DNA of 64,000 nucleotides from Bacteroidota bacterium. GTDB lineage: Bacteria; Bacteroidota; Bacteroidia; Chitinophagales; BACL12. The stretch is taken from assembly GCA_016706865.1 (NCBI GenBank), contig JADJIS010000002.1, forward strand, positions 930,001 to 994,000. The letters run 5' to 3'. The position numbers and the translations under genes were made by a program. Positions 26,588-34,677 of the stretch are shown here, piece by piece. The stretch's first letter is position 1, and each line of letters begins with the position of its first letter. The notes below the pieces were generated by a model that searched no databases, had not been told where the DNA came from, and saw only the letters and a list, made by a program, of their open reading frames with translations.

Positions 26588-26595
26588 TATCTTTG
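26588..26595 (+). promoter_or_regulatory. Putative -7 box of the TlpA-like gene
   Basis: TATCTTTG, a perfect TAnnTTTG match 20 nt before the ATG at 26616. It lies inside the upstream extension of the open frame, which argues that translation starts at 26616 and not at the earlier TTG. Confidence 0.55.
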
Positions 26596-26615
26596 AACTA
26601 CAAAAATTTCAAATA

Positions 26616-27113
26616 ATGAAGAAATTGGTATTAATACCCTTTTTTGTGCTCCTCTGCACTATTGCAGCAAAAGCTCAGGATCCCATTCCTGCCTTGAGTT
26701 TATATGATATCAAAGGCAATAAGGTGGAGATTTCCGATTACAAGGGAGATGGTAAAATTCAGGTTTTTAGTTTCTGGGCAACCTGGTGTATTCCATGTAA
26801 AGAGGAACTCAATAATATTGCTGAAATTTATGAAGATTGGCAAAAGGAATACAATGTAGAACTCATAGCGGTTTCTATTGACGATGCTAAAACAAAGGCA
26901 AATGTAAAATCATATGCTGAAGGACAAGGTTGGACATATACTGTTATTTTGGATACTAATAAAGAACTGCACCGTCTTTTAGGCGGCCAATCAGTGCCGT
27001 TTACCGTTGTTACGGATAAAACCGGAAGTATTGTCGAAAAACACACCGGATATATTGAAGGTGATGAATATGTTCTCGAAGACAAATTAAAGGAGCTTTC
27101 CAAGCAGCAGTAA
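26616..27113 (+). CDS. Secreted TlpA/ResA-like thioredoxin
   Basis: 165 aa. Signal peptide MKKLVLIPFFVLLCTIAAKA, cleaved before QDPIP. The thioredoxin fold has VFSFWATWCIPCKEELNNIA (active site WCIPC), AVSIDDAKTKANVKSYAEGQ and the cis-Pro loop GGQSVPFTVVTDKTGSIVEK. Such periplasmic proteins reduce disulfides or support cytochrome c maturation or redox of secreted proteins; the exact partner is unknown. Its neighbours, DUF6029 and Omp28-like with their own CxxC motifs, make a local redox function plausible (inference). A strong terminator follows. Confidence 0.9.
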   Translation: MKKLVLIPFFVLLCTIAAKAQDPIPALSLYDIKGNKVEISDYKGDGKIQVFSFWATWCIPCKEELNNIAEIYEDWQKEYNVELIAVSIDDAKTKANVKSYAEGQGWTYTVILDTNKELHRLLGGQSVPFTVVTDKTGSIVEKHTGYIEGDEYVLEDKLKELSKQQ

Positions 27114-27127
27114 ACCAAAAAAACTTG

Positions 27128-27157
27128 AAAAAGGAACCCATGTGGTTCCTTTTTTTG
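27128..27157 (+). terminator. Rho-independent terminator after the TlpA-like gene
   Basis: Stem AAAGGAACC / GGTTCCTTT around a short CATGT loop, followed by a T-run, 15 nt after the stop codon. It is the cleanest intrinsic terminator in the window. Confidence 0.9.
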
Positions 27158-27240
27158 TTTTATCCCTATAATAATTGTTAAACACTGTTAACGGATGTTG
27201 AATTACCCGAACGCAATACATCTATTATTGTTTAGTTATA

Positions 27241-27248
27241 TAAATTTG
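27241..27248 (+). promoter_or_regulatory. Putative -7 box of the S9 peptidase gene
   Basis: TAAATTTG, a perfect TAnnTTTG match. The transcript would begin near 27255, after the TTG at 27253, so the ATG at 27271 is the likelier start. Confidence 0.55.
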
Positions 27249-27270
27249 ACTTTTGCTTAAAGTGGGGGAG

Positions 27271-29265
27271 ATGAAGAAACTGAAAACATTAATAAAAACG
27301 AGTAGTTTCGTATTGCTCTTATGTGGCCTATTAATAATTACCTCAGGAACAGACTGTAATAAAGAAACATCTGTTGCCAATGTAAATGATTCGTTGCGTA
27401 TTGCGGAATTGATGTTGTTGGATAATGGTAAAATTCCCGTAGAGAATTTTTTTAAGAATCCCGAAAAAACAGCATTTTGTATTTCTCCAGACGGTAATTA
27501 CATCTCTTATCTCGGCCCATATGAAACCAGATTAAATATTTATGTTCAAAAAGTGGGAGAGGGGCAAACACCTGTTCGTGTCACCTCTGATACAGAAAGA
27601 GATATCAGTAACTATTTCTGGAAAAATGACAACACTTTATTATTTGTTAAAGATTCGGGTGGCGATGAAAATTTTAAATTATATGCAATTAATAAAGATG
27701 GTTCCAATAAACGGGAACTCACTCCCGAAAAAAATGTTCGTATCGAAATAATTGATGAATTGCGCGATTTTCCTGATGAGGTGATCATCGCAATGAATAA
27801 AAATAATCCTGCTCTTTTTGAACCATACAGATTAAATATCCGCACCGGAGAACGCACACAACTTGCAGAAAATAAAGATATCATCAACCCTGTAACAATA
27901 TGGAAAGCTGATAATGAAGGAAAATTGCGATTGGCTGTTAGTGTTGAAAAGGGCACAAAAACACACTTACTTTATCGCGCAACAGAAAATGAAAAATTTA
28001 CTTCCATTCTTGTAAGCGATTGGAAAGAAATGGTGGAACCTTTGTTTTTTGATGAGGAGAATAAATATATTTATGCATTGTCGAACCTCAATCGCGACAA
28101 AGCTGCGTTGGTAAAAATTGATCCGGCAAATGCTCAAAATCCGGAGGTCATTTATGAGCATCCTGATGTTGATGTTTTATATGCAGAACGCTCTCCTAAA
28201 AAACATAAACTAATTTCCTGTTATTACGCAACAGATAAAAAACACACTGTTTTTTTCGATGAAGACCTGAAATCCATTTATAAAGAATTAAAGGTTGAAT
28301 TTCCCGGTAGCGATATTTATTTTAATTCTTATGCAGATAATGAAAAGAATTTAATAGTTCGCACTTTTAACGATAGAACACCCGGAGATTTTTATTTGTA
28401 TAACGCAGAGCTAAAATCAATTACACATCTCGCTGAAATAAATCCTAATATTGACAAGGATCAAACCTGCGATATGCAATCTGTAGCATTTACTTCTCGC
28501 GATAGTCTGAATATCAATGGATATCTCACCCTTCCACGTGTGGAAAATAAAAAATATTTGCCAACTGTTATTTTAGTGCACGGCGGACCAATGGCACGCG
28601 ATTATTGGGGTTACCGGGCTGATGTACAATTATTGGCGAGCAGGGGATATGCAGTATTTCAAATTAATTTCCGTGGCTCCTGGGGTTACGGAAAAGAATT
28701 TGCTATAAAGGGATTTAAAGAATGGGGAAAAGATATGCAAAATGATATTAGTGATGGCGTCCAATGGCTAATAAATGAAGGGATCGCAGATCCCGATAAT
28801 ATTGCAATTTACGGCGCATCTTACGGTGGTTATGCTGCATTGGCAGGCGCTACATTTACCCCCGATTTATATGTTTGCGCAATAGATTATGTTGGACCAT
28901 CCAATTTATTTACCCTCTTAAATAATTTACCTTCCTACTGGGAACCGGAAAAAGAAATGATGTATGAAATGATCGGTGATCCTAAAAAGGACAGTTTATT
29001 ATTAGTGGCTGCATCACCGGTTTTTCACACTGAAAATATTTTAATTCCATTATTTATCGCCCAGGGCGCCAACGATCCCCGTGTAAATAAAACGGAATCA
29101 GAACAAATGGTAGATGCACTTCGAAATAGAAATATTGATGTGGTATACATGTTAAAAGCAAACGAAGGTCACGGATTTAAACTCGAAGAAAACAGACTCG
29201 AATTCTACAAAACAATGATGGGATTTCTGGCAGCTAATATGAAAACGAATATTCCAAAACCTTAA
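27271..29265 (+). CDS. S9-family prolyl-oligopeptidase-type serine peptidase, exported
   Basis: 664 aa from the ATG at 27271; GTGGGGGAG directly precedes it. The N-terminus is a membrane or lipoprotein signal (KTSSFVLLLCGLLIITSGTD, Cys next). Residues about 60-390 form a beta-propeller with TolB/WD-like blades (FCISPDGNYISYLGPYETRL, NYFWKNDNTLLFVKDSGGDE). The C-terminal alpha/beta-hydrolase has the oxyanion loop VILVHGGPMARDYWG, the nucleophile elbow YGASYGGYAAL (Ser), the acid in AQGANDPRVNKTESEQMVDA (Asp) and the His in NEGHGFKLEENR. It likely cleaves oligopeptides in the periplasm or at the cell surface. Confidence 0.92.
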   Translation: MKKLKTLIKTSSFVLLLCGLLIITSGTDCNKETSVANVNDSLRIAELMLLDNGKIPVENFFKNPEKTAFCISPDGNYISYLGPYETRLNIYVQKVGEGQTPVRVTSDTERDISNYFWKNDNTLLFVKDSGGDENFKLYAINKDGSNKRELTPEKNVRIEIIDELRDFPDEVIIAMNKNNPALFEPYRLNIRTGERTQLAENKDIINPVTIWKADNEGKLRLAVSVEKGTKTHLLYRATENEKFTSILVSDWKEMVEPLFFDEENKYIYALSNLNRDKAALVKIDPANAQNPEVIYEHPDVDVLYAERSPKKHKLISCYYATDKKHTVFFDEDLKSIYKELKVEFPGSDIYFNSYADNEKNLIVRTFNDRTPGDFYLYNAELKSITHLAEINPNIDKDQTCDMQSVAFTSRDSLNINGYLTLPRVENKKYLPTVILVHGGPMARDYWGYRADVQLLASRGYAVFQINFRGSWGYGKEFAIKGFKEWGKDMQNDISDGVQWLINEGIADPDNIAIYGASYGGYAALAGATFTPDLYVCAIDYVGPSNLFTLLNNLPSYWEPEKEMMYEMIGDPKKDSLLLVAASPVFHTENILIPLFIAQGANDPRVNKTESEQMVDALRNRNIDVVYMLKANEGHGFKLEENRLEFYKTMMGFLAANMKTNIPKP

Positions 29266-29318
29266 CTTTAATTGATAATCGAAACTATTTTCAATTTATT
29301 AATTTTCAATTGACAATT

Positions 29319-29692
29319 GAGGAGAGAGGAGAAAGGAGAGAGGAGTTTAAATTTCTTGCGAAATTTTACTAAATCCCATCAATTGTTTTCCTGATACCCG
29401 ATACTTGATACTAAAAAAAAGGAGTTTAAATTTCTTGCGAAATTTTACTAAATCCAACCGTTTGTTTTGTTAGGTCTTATACCGTTAGTGAGACCCTCGC
29501 TGGGAGCGAGAGCCTCACATCCTCCGAATTTTTGCAAACTCCACCGTTTGTTTTCCTGATACCTGATACCCGATACATTTTTGTTTTCCCATGTCCAATT
29601 TCCCATGTCCTATGTCCAGTCCCGTGTCCCGTGTCCCATGTCTCGTGTCCAATTTCCCATGTCCTATGTCCAGTCCCGTGTCCCATGTCCTA
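29319..29692. repeat. Mosaic of word-like repeats between the S9 peptidase and hemW
   Basis: No gene is present. The order is GGAGAGAGGAG words, then a 36-bp element twice (29341-29375 and 29420-29455) with the hairpin AAATTTCTTGCGAAATTT, each followed by a spacer and the first also by CCTGATACCCGATAC words. Next comes a hairpin at 29488-29518 (arms GTGAG...CTCGCT / AGCGAG...CTCAC), more GATAC words (about 29557-29575), and a 38-bp unit exactly repeated (29593-29630 and 29647-29684, period 54) of GTCCAATTTCCCATG type. The last tract supplies the hemW stop codon. Confidence 0.85.
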
Positions 29693-30841
29693 AATCCCCA
29701 AATTAAACAAATCCCCAATAATCCCATCAGAAATAAATTTTCCTTTTTTTGAGATTGTCAATTTGCCATTATCATCGCTTATGTAATTATCAGCAATATA
29801 TTTTTCTGCATCCTTCATCAATCGAATAAATTCAGCTTCACCAAATTTCGTTTTAAATTGATCTTTGTCGAGTCCCCACATAGTTCGAAGGGATATCATG
29901 ATATATTCATTTATTTGTTGAGATAAGGTTAATTCTTCCGATTCGAATAAAGGGTGACCAGAGCTGATATTTTTTAAATAGAGTGCATTATTACTTATGT
30001 TCCATTGCCTGGTTTTTCCATTGAAAGAATGTGCGGAAGGTCCAAATCCTGCATACCAATTCCCTAACCAATAAGAAGTATTATGTCTTGAATATTTTTT
30101 TTGTTTTGCAAAATTGGAAATTTCATAATGTTCAAATCCATGTGAGGGAAGTATTTTCGTTAATATTTCAAATTGTTGTGCTGCATGATCCTCATCAGGC
30201 TTTAACATTTTATTTTTTTCGATGAGATGAAACAATTTTGTTTTAGGTTCTACTGTTAAGGCATAACAGGAAATATGATTTATATCAAAACTTAACAATT
30301 TGAGAATATTTTTTTCCCACTCTGAATTGGTTTGATTTGGAATTCCATAAATAAGGTCGGCTGTAATATTTTCAAATCCGGCCTCTTTAATCAATATCAA
30401 ACTTTTTTCTGCCTGCTCTGCATCGTGCGATCTGTTCATCATTAACAGATCTCTGTTGTAAAACGATTGTATACCCAAACTAATTCGGTTGATTCCGCTT
30501 GTTTTTAATTCCTCTAATTTTTGCGCATTGATATCATCGGGATTTGCCTCCAGTGTTATCTCCACATCTTTATCTATAGCATAGTAATGGTATATATTTT
30601 TCAGAATCAAATTCAATTCCATAGAACTTAATAAAGAAGGTGTACCTCCTCCAAAATAAATAGATTGAATGCTTTTGCCCTCCAGAAATTGTTTTCGGAG
30701 TGCTATTTCTGTTACAATAGCAGAAATAATTTCATCCCTAAGTTTAAGTGAGGTGGAAAAATGAAAGTTGCAATAGGTACAGGCCTGTTTACAAAAAGGT
30801 ATATGTATATAAATTCCGGCCTTGTTTTCGTTAATCTGCAT
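29690..30841 (-). CDS. hemW: Radical SAM heme chaperone HemW
   Basis: 383 aa. The N-terminus AGIYIHIPFCKQACTYCNFH carries the CxxxCxxC motif for the radical [4Fe-4S] cluster and the Phe that follows in HemW. SIYFGGGTPSLL, EITLEANPDD, GINRISLGIQSFYNRDLLMM and DLIYGIPNQT are the usual family motifs. HemW binds heme and inserts it into target proteins; it is often mislabelled as coproporphyrinogen dehydrogenase (HemN), but the Cys pattern and length fit HemW. The ATG at 30841 is 7 nt from a perfect TACATTTG box. The stop TAG lies in a TAGGACATGGG repeat. Confidence 0.93.
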   Translation of the reverse strand: MQINENKAGIYIHIPFCKQACTYCNFHFSTSLKLRDEIISAIVTEIALRKQFLEGKSIQSIYFGGGTPSLLSSMELNLILKNIYHYYAIDKDVEITLEANPDDINAQKLEELKTSGINRISLGIQSFYNRDLLMMNRSHDAEQAEKSLILIKEAGFENITADLIYGIPNQTNSEWEKNILKLLSFDINHISCYALTVEPKTKLFHLIEKNKMLKPDEDHAAQQFEILTKILPSHGFEHYEISNFAKQKKYSRHNTSYWLGNWYAGFGPSAHSFNGKTRQWNISNNALYLKNISSGHPLFESEELTLSQQINEYIMISLRTMWGLDKDQFKTKFGEAEFIRLMKDAEKYIADNYISDDNGKLTISKKGKFISDGIIGDLFNLGI

Positions 30842-30848
30842 TGCAGTG

Positions 30849-30856
30849 CAAATGTA
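30849..30856 (-). promoter_or_regulatory. Putative -7 box of hemW
   Basis: TACATTTG on the minus strand, a perfect match 7 nt before the ATG, predicting a leaderless or nearly leaderless hemW mRNA. It lies 4 nt from the divergent -7 box. Confidence 0.55.
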
Positions 30857-30860
30857 TCAG

Positions 30861-30868
30861 TAAATTTG
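30861..30868 (+). promoter_or_regulatory. Putative -7 box of the BamA/TamA-like gene
   Basis: TAAATTTG, a perfect match 11 nt before the ATG at 30880. Because the box lies inside the upstream extension of the frame, the earlier TTG at 30841 is an unlikely start. Confidence 0.55.
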
Positions 30869-30879
30869 CTCTCCTTAAT

Positions 30880-32667
30880 ATGCGACTTCGTATACTCTTT
30901 TGGATATTATTGGTCACCGCCCTTTCACCGTTAAGAGCACAGGATTCCATTTGTTTTGTTGTAATCACGGAAGATCAGCAGGAAATTTCAAACAAAAAAG
31001 GTTCTTCTCTGCAATTAGAGCAGTTTGACTCAAAATTGGAAAGAAATACTTTTTTGAATGAATTTATGTATCACTATTATGAGAAGGGATTTCTCACCGC
31101 ATCATGGAGTATTCTCAATGAAAGAAACGACACCCTTTACATTCAAGTAGAAAAAGGAAAAACAATTAATTGGATACAACTGAACACCACCAATGTAGAC
31201 CCCTATTTTTTGGACAACAGCGGATACAGAAAAAAAGATTTCCAAAATAAAGTTTTCCGATACGATGAACTGGCTTCCGTTATGATTAAACTTTTACACT
31301 TTTCGGAGGATAATGGTTATCCTTTTGCAACAGTTTATCTCGATAGCATAGTATGGAAAGATTCTTCCATAATTGCAGATCTCATACTGCAAAAAAATCA
31401 ATTCATTTTATTTGATACCATTGAAATAATCGGCAATTTAAATTTAAACGGAAATTATCTTCGTCAATATACAGGTATACATTCCGGGGAGCCATATGAT
31501 CAGGAATTGCTTAACGGACTCGATAACAAATTAAAAGAAATACCATTTGCTACGGTTAGAGGTAATACCAAAATAGAATTTTATGGAAATACAGCAAAGG
31601 TGATCGTTTATCTCGATGAAAAAAAAACGAGCAGATTTGATTTTATTGTAGGTGTAATTCCAAATACAGAAATTACGGGAAGATTTATTATAACCGGCGA
31701 AGGAAGATTGGATCTGCACAATATTTTTGATGCCGGCGAAATTTTTAAATTGCATTTCTCCAAACTCGAAAGCACAACAAAAGAATTACAAACCTATTTC
31801 GGATATCCATATTTACCGGGTTTGCCGCTTGGCCTGGAGGCCGATTTTAATTTATTTTTAAAAGACTCCAATTTTCTGGAATTATCTTCCTCGGCGGGAT
31901 TATTATATCAATTTGGCGGAAGTAATAATATCAAAGCCTTTGTTTCTTTTTATAGTTCAGCTATTTTAACTGTTGATACCAGTTTAATTCTTTCAACAAA
32001 AACATTGCCCTTCAATCTTGATCTTTCGGAAAGAGCATATGGATTAACCTGGAACTACGAACAACTCAATTATAAATTTAATCCCCGAAATGGATATGCT
32101 TTTTCTATCACAGGTTCCGTGGGAACTAAGACAATTAAAGAAAATAACACGATTTCATCCCTATTTGATCCCGAGTTTCCTGACTTCGATTTCAGTACTT
32201 TGTACGATAGTATTGAAACAAAAACTTTATCCATTAAATATAATTACGACTTGCGGTATTTTATTCCATTTTTTAAAAGAAATGCACTTTTGTTGCAGGC
32301 ACATGGTTCATCAATTATTAATTCTACTATTCTTCAAAATGAATTATTAAGGTTGGGAGGAAATTCAGGGTTGCGCGGATTTGATGATCAGTCGATCCCG
32401 GTTTCTCAATTTCACATTTTTACTGCAGAGATCAGATATCTGCTTTCCCAAAATTCATACGCAGCAATTTTTGCCGATGCCGGATATGTAGAAAATAAAG
32501 GTGTGGGAATGTCAACCAGCGATTTCCCCTTTGGAATAGGTGCAGGAATTAATTTTGAAACAAAAGCGGGTATCTTTGGACTAAATTATGCTCTGGGAAG
32601 TCAAAATAATAATCCTCTGAGCATAAAAAATGCTAAAATTCATTTCGGTTACGTGAATTATTTCTGA
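30880..32667 (+). CDS. BamA/TamA-like outer-membrane protein (POTRA plus D15 barrel)
   Basis: 595 aa from the ATG at 30880 (MRLRILFWILLVTALSPLRA, signal peptide). Residues about 80-250 hold POTRA-like modules (KGKTINWIQLNTTNVDPYFL, FDTIEIIGNLNLNGNYLRQY). The C-terminal half is a D15-type barrel with the family signature ELLRLGGNSGLRGFDDQSIP and SDFPFGIGAGINFETKAGIF, ending in ...HFGYVNYF with a terminal Phe. Members assemble or translocate outer-membrane proteins; which paralog class this is cannot be fixed here. DUF4271 and hemD follow directly in the same direction. Confidence 0.85.
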   Translation: MRLRILFWILLVTALSPLRAQDSICFVVITEDQQEISNKKGSSLQLEQFDSKLERNTFLNEFMYHYYEKGFLTASWSILNERNDTLYIQVEKGKTINWIQLNTTNVDPYFLDNSGYRKKDFQNKVFRYDELASVMIKLLHFSEDNGYPFATVYLDSIVWKDSSIIADLILQKNQFILFDTIEIIGNLNLNGNYLRQYTGIHSGEPYDQELLNGLDNKLKEIPFATVRGNTKIEFYGNTAKVIVYLDEKKTSRFDFIVGVIPNTEITGRFIITGEGRLDLHNIFDAGEIFKLHFSKLESTTKELQTYFGYPYLPGLPLGLEADFNLFLKDSNFLELSSSAGLLYQFGGSNNIKAFVSFYSSAILTVDTSLILSTKTLPFNLDLSERAYGLTWNYEQLNYKFNPRNGYAFSITGSVGTKTIKENNTISSLFDPEFPDFDFSTLYDSIETKTLSIKYNYDLRYFIPFFKRNALLLQAHGSSIINSTILQNELLRLGGNSGLRGFDDQSIPVSQFHIFTAEIRYLLSQNSYAAIFADAGYVENKGVGMSTSDFPFGIGAGINFETKAGIFGLNYALGSQNNNPLSIKNAKIHFGYVNYF

Positions 32668-33558
32668 GTGGTAAAATATTTATTTTTAAGTCTGTTGTTC
32701 ATATGCTTTGGTGCATTCACCTTTGGCCAAATGGGTCCGAATGTGCTGCAGAATGATACTAATTCAAATCAAATTGAGTATCCCATAGTTTTAATTGATA
32801 CCGATGCTGTTTTAAAAGAGCTCGAATTTCCAAAATTTTCATACGATTCCCTTTTCACAGCAAGTTCGGATGCCGGTGGCCAGGTATTAACGAGCCAGAT
32901 TCATGTGCGCAAACGCGATGTGTTATTACCCATACTCTTGTTAATTATGCTGATATATGTTACCTGGTTGCGATTTGTTTTTTCGAAAGAACTCAGCGAA
33001 AATTTTACCGTTATCATTAACAGTAATCTGGGGCAACAAATTTATCGGGACAGAGAATTTTCTGCCAATATCTTTAAACTACTCACCTTTGTAAACTTTA
33101 CATTATCTGCCGGAATATTCATCTTTTTACTCGCAGAGTATTACGAAATAGCAATGCCCTTCGAAATTACTTTTTATAATATATTAGCATCCATTGGGTT
33201 AATTATCCTGCTCTACTTGCTAAAGGGAGTCTGGTATGCCATAATTTCTGCGTCTTTTAAAATTGGCCCCCAGATCAGTTTTTTTCGGTTTAATGCACAG
33301 GTTATCTACCATTTGCTCGGAATTGCCCTGCTTCCCTTTGTGATATTAGCCGCATTTGCCGAGGCTCCGGTAAGCACATGGTCGCTTTTTGGAGCTTGTT
33401 TCGTGGTTTTAATTGCTTTACTGATACGCCTTTTCAAGGGATTTGCTGTTATGAGAGCCTTCGACCGGTTTCATATCGTCTATTTTTTGCTGTATATTTG
33501 CGCCCTCGAAATAGCCCCAATTCTAATAGCAGTTAAGCTTTTTAGCACTTGGGGTTAG
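32668..33558 (+). CDS. DUF4271 integral membrane protein
   Basis: 296 aa. It starts with GTG immediately after the TGA of the preceding gene, so it is coupled. A signal-like N-terminus (KYLFLSLLFICFGAFTFG) is followed by a short extracytoplasmic region, then about six to seven transmembrane helices (LLPILLLIMLIYVTWLRFVF, FVNFTLSAGIFIFLLAEYYE). The GVWYAIISASFK region is conserved in DUF4271. The family is restricted to Bacteroidota and is commonly found just upstream of hemD, as here; its function is unknown. Confidence 0.82.
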   Translation: MVKYLFLSLLFICFGAFTFGQMGPNVLQNDTNSNQIEYPIVLIDTDAVLKELEFPKFSYDSLFTASSDAGGQVLTSQIHVRKRDVLLPILLLIMLIYVTWLRFVFSKELSENFTVIINSNLGQQIYRDREFSANIFKLLTFVNFTLSAGIFIFLLAEYYEIAMPFEITFYNILASIGLIILLYLLKGVWYAIISASFKIGPQISFFRFNAQVIYHLLGIALLPFVILAAFAEAPVSTWSLFGACFVVLIALLIRLFKGFAVMRAFDRFHIVYFLLYICALEIAPILIAVKLFSTWG

Positions 33559-33579
33559 GTGAAGGAAAAAAATTTGCCG

Positions 33580-34362
33580 ATGAACAACAGCCAGGAACCG
33601 TTAATAAAATCAGTTAAATCCATTCTCGTTTCGCAACCTAAACCACCTGAAACCCCAAAATCACCCTATCAGGAACTTGCGGAAAAGTATAAAATCAAAA
33701 TTGATTTCCGTCAGTTCATTCAGGTTCGTGGATTATCCTCAAAAGAATTCAGGAAGCAACGAATTAATATTCTCGACTTTTCAGCTGTTATTTTTACTAG
33801 CAGAAATGCGATCGATCATTTTTTCCGTCTCTGTGAAGAATTGCGCATACGCATGCCGGAAATGACCAAATATTTTTGCGTTTCTGAAGCAATTGCGGTT
33901 TACCTGCAAAAATATATTCAGTATAGAAAAAGAAAGGTTTTTTACGGCTCCGGGAAGGACTCGGAACTGCTCGACCTCTTTAAAAAACATATAACCGAAA
34001 AGTTTCTATTCCCCTGCACACCTAGCCATAAGGATGTTTTTACGGAGTATTTAAAAAATAATAATGCCGATTTCACCGAGGCAACTATTTACGAAACCGT
34101 TTCTGCCGATCTAAGTGATATGAATGGCAAGATCAATTATGATATGATCGTGTTATTCACTCCCACCGGGGTGCAAAGTTTATTTCAAAACTTTCCAAAT
34201 TTCGAACAAGGCGATCTTCGAATCGGATGTATGGGAACTTCTACACTCAAAGCAATGGAAGATCGCAAACTGCGCGTTGATGTTAAGGCCCCAACTCCCG
34301 AAACTCCTTCTATTATTATGGCGTTGAGCAATTATATTGCCTTGGCGAATAAGAAGAAGTGA
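33580..34362 (+). CDS. hemD: Uroporphyrinogen-III synthase
   Basis: 260 aa from the ATG at 33580; a GTG 21 nt upstream is possible. HemD cyclises hydroxymethylbilane to uroporphyrinogen III in tetrapyrrole synthesis. The Bacteroidota form is recognised by IKSVKSILVSQPKPPETPKS, YQELAEKYKIKIDFRQFIQV, AVIFTSRNAIDHFFRLCEEL and YFCVSEAIAVYLQKYI. The C-terminal half has YDMIVLFTPTGVQSLFQNFP and the domain-closing CMGTSTLKAMEDRKLR. It is the third gene of a co-directional unit with the BamA-like gene and DUF4271. Confidence 0.88.
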   Translation: MNNSQEPLIKSVKSILVSQPKPPETPKSPYQELAEKYKIKIDFRQFIQVRGLSSKEFRKQRINILDFSAVIFTSRNAIDHFFRLCEELRIRMPEMTKYFCVSEAIAVYLQKYIQYRKRKVFYGSGKDSELLDLFKKHITEKFLFPCTPSHKDVFTEYLKNNNADFTEATIYETVSADLSDMNGKINYDMIVLFTPTGVQSLFQNFPNFEQGDLRIGCMGTSTLKAMEDRKLRVDVKAPTPETPSIIMALSNYIALANKKK

Positions 34363-34664
34363 TTGGTTAATAATCTCAGAGTAACACTTCATTCATGATT
34401 CACAAAATCAGTAATGAGTAATGCCCGCCCGGACGACCCGGTCGGACGGGAGTTATGAGTTTGCCAACTGCTACCATTGGAGTTTTGATCTCCTATTTGA
34501 AAATTTATCTATCCTGCGGGCGCAACCTATTTCCCAAATCGGAAATAGGACATAGGGCATAGGAAAACGAATACCCGGATTTATAAAAATTTCGAAGAAA
34601 TTTAAACTCCTCACTCCTTTCTCCTCACTCCTCTCTCATTACTCATTACTTCGAGCTCTACACT
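34363..34664. repeat. Repeat-rich gap before the DUF255 gene
   Basis: No gene is present. ATGAGTAATG words (about 34412-34423) surround a GC-rich palindrome (about 34424-34450, CCCGCCCGGACGACC...CGGACGGG) and then AGTTATGAG. GGACATAGGGCATAGG words occur around 34547-34563. Next is AAAATTTCGAAGAAATTTAA (about 34585-34604), the same hairpin element as at 29.3 and 44 kb in opposite orientation, then CTCCTCACTCC and ACTCATTACTC words. Confidence 0.75.
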
Positions 34665-34672
34665 TACCTTTG
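34665..34672 (+). promoter_or_regulatory. Putative -7 box of the DUF255 gene
   Basis: TACCTTTG, a perfect match only 5 nt from the ATG, so the mRNA is probably leaderless. The arrangement TTTGTATTAATG closely matches the uvrC start (TTTGCATTAATG on the other strand). Confidence 0.6.
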
Positions 34673-34677
34673 TATTA

